In this document: positions 61,953 through 64,000 of the stretch, piece by piece
Layout of the letters: each line of letters begins with the position of its first letter
How positions within the stretch are numbered: position 1 is the stretch's first letter
From: an uncultured Eubacterium sp.
GTDB lineage: Bacteria; Bacillota; Clostridia; Lachnospirales; CAG-274
Length of the DNA stretch: 64,000 nucleotides
Reading direction: 5' to 3'
Assembly (NCBI GenBank): GCA_900545305.1
Contig: UQYD01000008.1
Span: 1 to 64,000 of the forward strand
Notes under the pieces: model-generated
The model's input: the letters and a program-made list of their open reading frames with translations, nothing else
Told to the model about the DNA's origin: nothing
Databases searched by the model: none
Position numbers and translations under genes: made by a program

Positions 61953-62747
61953 ATGTTAAACGCTATATTATTCCCTATACTTGTTGTAGGTGGTTTAGGT
62001 GTTCTCTTTGGTATCATACTCGGTATTGCTGCTATTAAGTTTAGAGTAGAAAGAGACCCTAAGATTGATTCTATTAGAGAAGCACTTCCTGGTGCTAACT
62101 GTGGTGGTTGTGGTTTCGCAGGCTGTGATGCTTTAGCTGAAGCTATTGCTACTGGTAAAGCTCCTGTAAATGGCTGTCCTGTTGGTGGTGCAAAGGCTGC
62201 TGCTGCAATCGGCGAAATTATGGGTGTTAAGGCTGATACTTCTGCTAAGAAAACAGCCTTTGTAAAATGTAATGGTACTTGTGACAAGGCTAAGAACAAG
62301 TTTGAATACTATGGTGCACCTGACTGTGTATACGAAAATGGTATTAACGGTGGTGCAAAGGCTTGTGCTTATGGTTGTCTTGGTGACGGTAACTGTGTTA
62401 AGGCTTGTAACTTCGATGCCCTTCATGTTGTAGACGGTGTAGCCGTTGTTGATAAGGATAAATGTGTTGCCTGTGGTGCCTGTATTAAGGCTTGTCCAAA
62501 GCACTTAATTGAATTAGTTCCTTACGATAACCTTATTAGAGTTGCTTGTAATTCTAAGGATATGCCAAAGGCAACAAAGGATAACTGTGCAGCAGGTTGT
62601 ATGGGTTGTAAAATCTGTGAAAGAAACTGCCCTAGCGAAGCTGTTACTGTTACTGACTTCCTTGCTCATGTTGATTATGACAAGTGTACTCAGTGTGGTA
62701 TCTGTACAGAAAAATGTCCTACAAAGGCAATCGCTAAAAGAGCTTAA
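61953..62747 (+). CDS. rnfB: Rnf complex subunit B
   Basis: 264 aa ferredoxin-oxidising subunit. One N-terminal membrane helix, the 4Fe-4S motif of GANCGGCGFAGCDALA, and further cysteine motifs at CVACGACIKACP, CMGCKICERNCP and CTQCGICTEKCP. Accepts electrons from reduced ferredoxin. Confidence 0.96.
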   Translation: MLNAILFPILVVGGLGVLFGIILGIAAIKFRVERDPKIDSIREALPGANCGGCGFAGCDALAEAIATGKAPVNGCPVGGAKAAAAIGEIMGVKADTSAKKTAFVKCNGTCDKAKNKFEYYGAPDCVYENGINGGAKACAYGCLGDGNCVKACNFDALHVVDGVAVVDKDKCVACGACIKACPKHLIELVPYDNLIRVACNSKDMPKATKDNCAAGCMGCKICERNCPSEAVTVTDFLAHVDYDKCTQCGICTEKCPTKAIAKRA

Positions 62748-62760
62748 TTACATTTAATAT

Positions 62761-62852
62761 TGAAACGGTATAGTATTTGATATATACCCTCTTTACTGGA
62801 CTCCCAGTAAGGAGCGTACATATCAGTATTTACTATGCCGTTTCTTTTTTTT
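62761..62852 (+). terminator. Long compound terminator of the rnf operon
   Basis: Outer stem GAAACGG-ATAGTA/TACTAT-CCGTTTC enclosing an inner TTACTGG/CCAGTAA hairpin, then eight T residues. Confidence 0.85.
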
Positions 62853-62887
62853 GCCTAAAATGGGCTGTAAACATACCAGTCAATATA

Positions 62888-62918
62888 AAAATAGCCTCAT
62901 TTCCGAAGAAATGAGGCT
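62888..62918 (-). terminator. Terminator of the incomplete gene at the window end
   Basis: AGCCTCATTTC/GAAATGAGGCT with a TTCGG-type loop and TTTTTATA on the minus strand. Confidence 0.85.
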
Positions 62919-62941
62919 TGTTAGTAGCATCCTCTTATTTA

Positions 62942-64000
62942 TTATCTGTTTCCATAAATAATATTATTAGCTATAACCACACCCATAACATCCATATAAT
63001 CAACAGATTCATCTATGTTTTCAAATGTTACATTATCTGTTAATGTATATTCAGTCTTTGCTGTTAATGTTCCAATAGGGTCATTACCATTTTTACCAAA
63101 TACGCCTTCAATAGTATCTGTGTAATGAGTGTCGTCTGTTTTGCCTACTGTATCACTTACTGTAAATTTAAGCCCTGCTGTTTCCATAAAGTTATTAAAA
63201 GAATGATTGTTTACAAGACCAATAACTTCATCAAAGAATGCATCACTTTCGTCATAGTTTGAACTTTCAATGCCAAAAAGCTGTTCATAACTGTCTTTTC
63301 TTGCTCTTAAGTACTCACAAGTTCTTGTAACAAATGCAGAATAGCTATCGGAATCAAGTTCAAATGTTGCACCGTTTTCAGTTTCCTTTACAGAAAGAGA
63401 ATTAAAGTCCTTAAATACTGTAAGGAAATCATCAATTTGCTTTTCTTTTCTAGTATTTAATGCATAATTTGATATTAAATTATCTGTACCTAAATCTTTG
63501 CTACTATCTAATTTAATGTATTTCTTGCCACCAAGTGCCTGATTTACATTGTTTTTCAATTCATCTATTTCATTAAGAGACTCTGTATCATTAGACCCAA
63601 CTAATAATCCACCTAATGTTATAGAATTAAGAAGATATTCTCTTGAATAGTAAACGTCATTTCCTCTGACATACACATTACCTAATTTAAGAGATACGCT
63701 ACCAACTGAAAGAGATATATCGCCATCTGCGTAATTCTTAGTTGGGTCAGACTTTGTATTTGAAATAACACTTACTGAAATGTTGCCGTCTTTGTCTACA
63801 AGATTGCTCTGTTCCAATTCATTATCCAAACTTTCATCTGAATTGTATTCCTCGCCATCAGCAGGAATTTTGTAACTTTCAATGTCATCTACAATTTTTT
63901 CAAATTCCTTATAGTTGAATTTCAAATCCATTGTAGCTGTTGATGTGCTTGTGTTTGTCTGAACCGGTCTTAAAGTTTCTACAAACTTTTTATCCTGTTC
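62942..64000 (-). CDS. Unknown protein, N-terminus beyond window
   Basis: At least 352 codons in an open frame running off the window end. An internal ATG exists at 63929-63931, but codons before it (EQDKKFVETLRPVQTNTSTS) are open and read like a linker, so the true start is probably outside. Asp/Ser/Asn-rich sequence with no membrane helix; LSVGSVSLKLGNVYVRGNDVYY suggests a beta-rich extracellular protein, perhaps a lipoprotein. No family recognised. Confidence 0.7.
   Translation of the reverse strand, partial: EQDKKFVETLRPVQTNTSTSTATMDLKFNYKEFEKIVDDIESYKIPADGEEYNSDESLDNELEQSNLVDKDGNISVSVISNTKSDPTKNYADGDISLSVGSVSLKLGNVYVRGNDVYYSREYLLNSITLGGLLVGSNDTESLNEIDELKNNVNQALGGKKYIKLDSSKDLGTDNLISNYALNTRKEKQIDDFLTVFKDFNSLSVKETENGATFELDSDSYSAFVTRTCEYLRARKDSYEQLFGIESSNYDESDAFFDEVIGLVNNHSFNNFMETAGLKFTVSDTVGKTDDTHYTDTIEGVFGKNGNDPIGTLTAKTEYTLTDNVTFENIDESVDYMDVMGVVIANNIIYGNR

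Overview
The window looks like chromosome of a low-GC anaerobic Firmicute of class Clostridia, most likely a Lachnospirales-type gut or rumen bacterium. The pointers are an Rnf complex, an F-type ATP synthase with a sodium-type c subunit, LuxS, HemZ, an NADP-type glutamate dehydrogenase, a YaaH/SleL-type spore hydrolase, an SLH-anchored amidase, BspA-like leucine-rich-repeat surface proteins and a T-box ahead of ileS. The genus is inference only.

Layout. 1-2970 (-): incomplete BspA-like LRR surface protein. 3163-10297 (-): complete ATP synthase operon (atpZ-like, atpI-like, atpBEFHAGDC). 10298-11142: promoter, AT-rich DNA and an array of perfect hairpins. 11143-14579 (-): type II ileS with an Ile T-box leader. 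14598-17573 (-): P-type metal ATPase with a small membrane partner, then a GNAT gene and a CsoR-type repressor; CsoR-like palindromes overlie the ATPase promoter. 17593-20438: MATE exporter (-) and CNNM/CorC-like CBS protein (+). 20511-20907 (+): RNase P RNA. 20926-22842 (-): SLH-anchored amidase. 22930-23319: type I toxin-antitoxin locus. 23370-26592 (-): 47-aa peptide gene and a 936-aa secreted Thr-linker protein. 26759-28394 (-): an isolated phage terminase pair. 28490-29296 (-): probable small RNA, then an HMA-domain protein and a 36-aa membrane protein behind a palindromic operator. 29319-31540 (-): YkvI-like transporter and LysM-GH18 spore hydrolase. 31716-36408 (+): CmpB-like membrane protein, then the two fumarase subunits separated by a DUF2079 membrane protein. 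36632-38188 (+): gdhA with a leader hairpin. 38241-40127 (-): membrane GDPD. 40176-41505 (-): CLC-F fluoride antiporter behind a fluoride riboswitch. 41509-44435 (-): purM-purN-purD. 44526-57397 (-): M16 protease, TPR protein, a 42-aa protein, aspS, hisS, hemZ, MBL hydrolase, dtd, relA/spoT and luxS. 57647-62852 (+): rnfCDGEAB. 62942-64000 (-): incomplete unknown protein.

How the genes fit together. Rnf can couple ferredoxin oxidation and NAD reduction to ion export. The c subunit carries the complete Na+-ligand set (Q32, V63, E65, S66, Y70), so the window probably encodes both halves of a sodium cycle. Glutamate dehydrogenase and class I fumarase suit amino-acid or organic-acid fermentation. 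Two metal loci (CsoR-controlled ATPase; HMA protein behind a DtxR-like palindrome) and a fluoride-responsive exporter handle toxic ions.

The least explained items are the convergent type I toxin-antitoxin locus, the 47-aa peptide gene after the Thr-linker protein, a consensus promoter driving an approximately 76-nt RNA with two terminators, the hairpin array between ileS and atp, the lone terminase pair, the gdhA leader, and the fumarase operon split by a membrane-protein gene.
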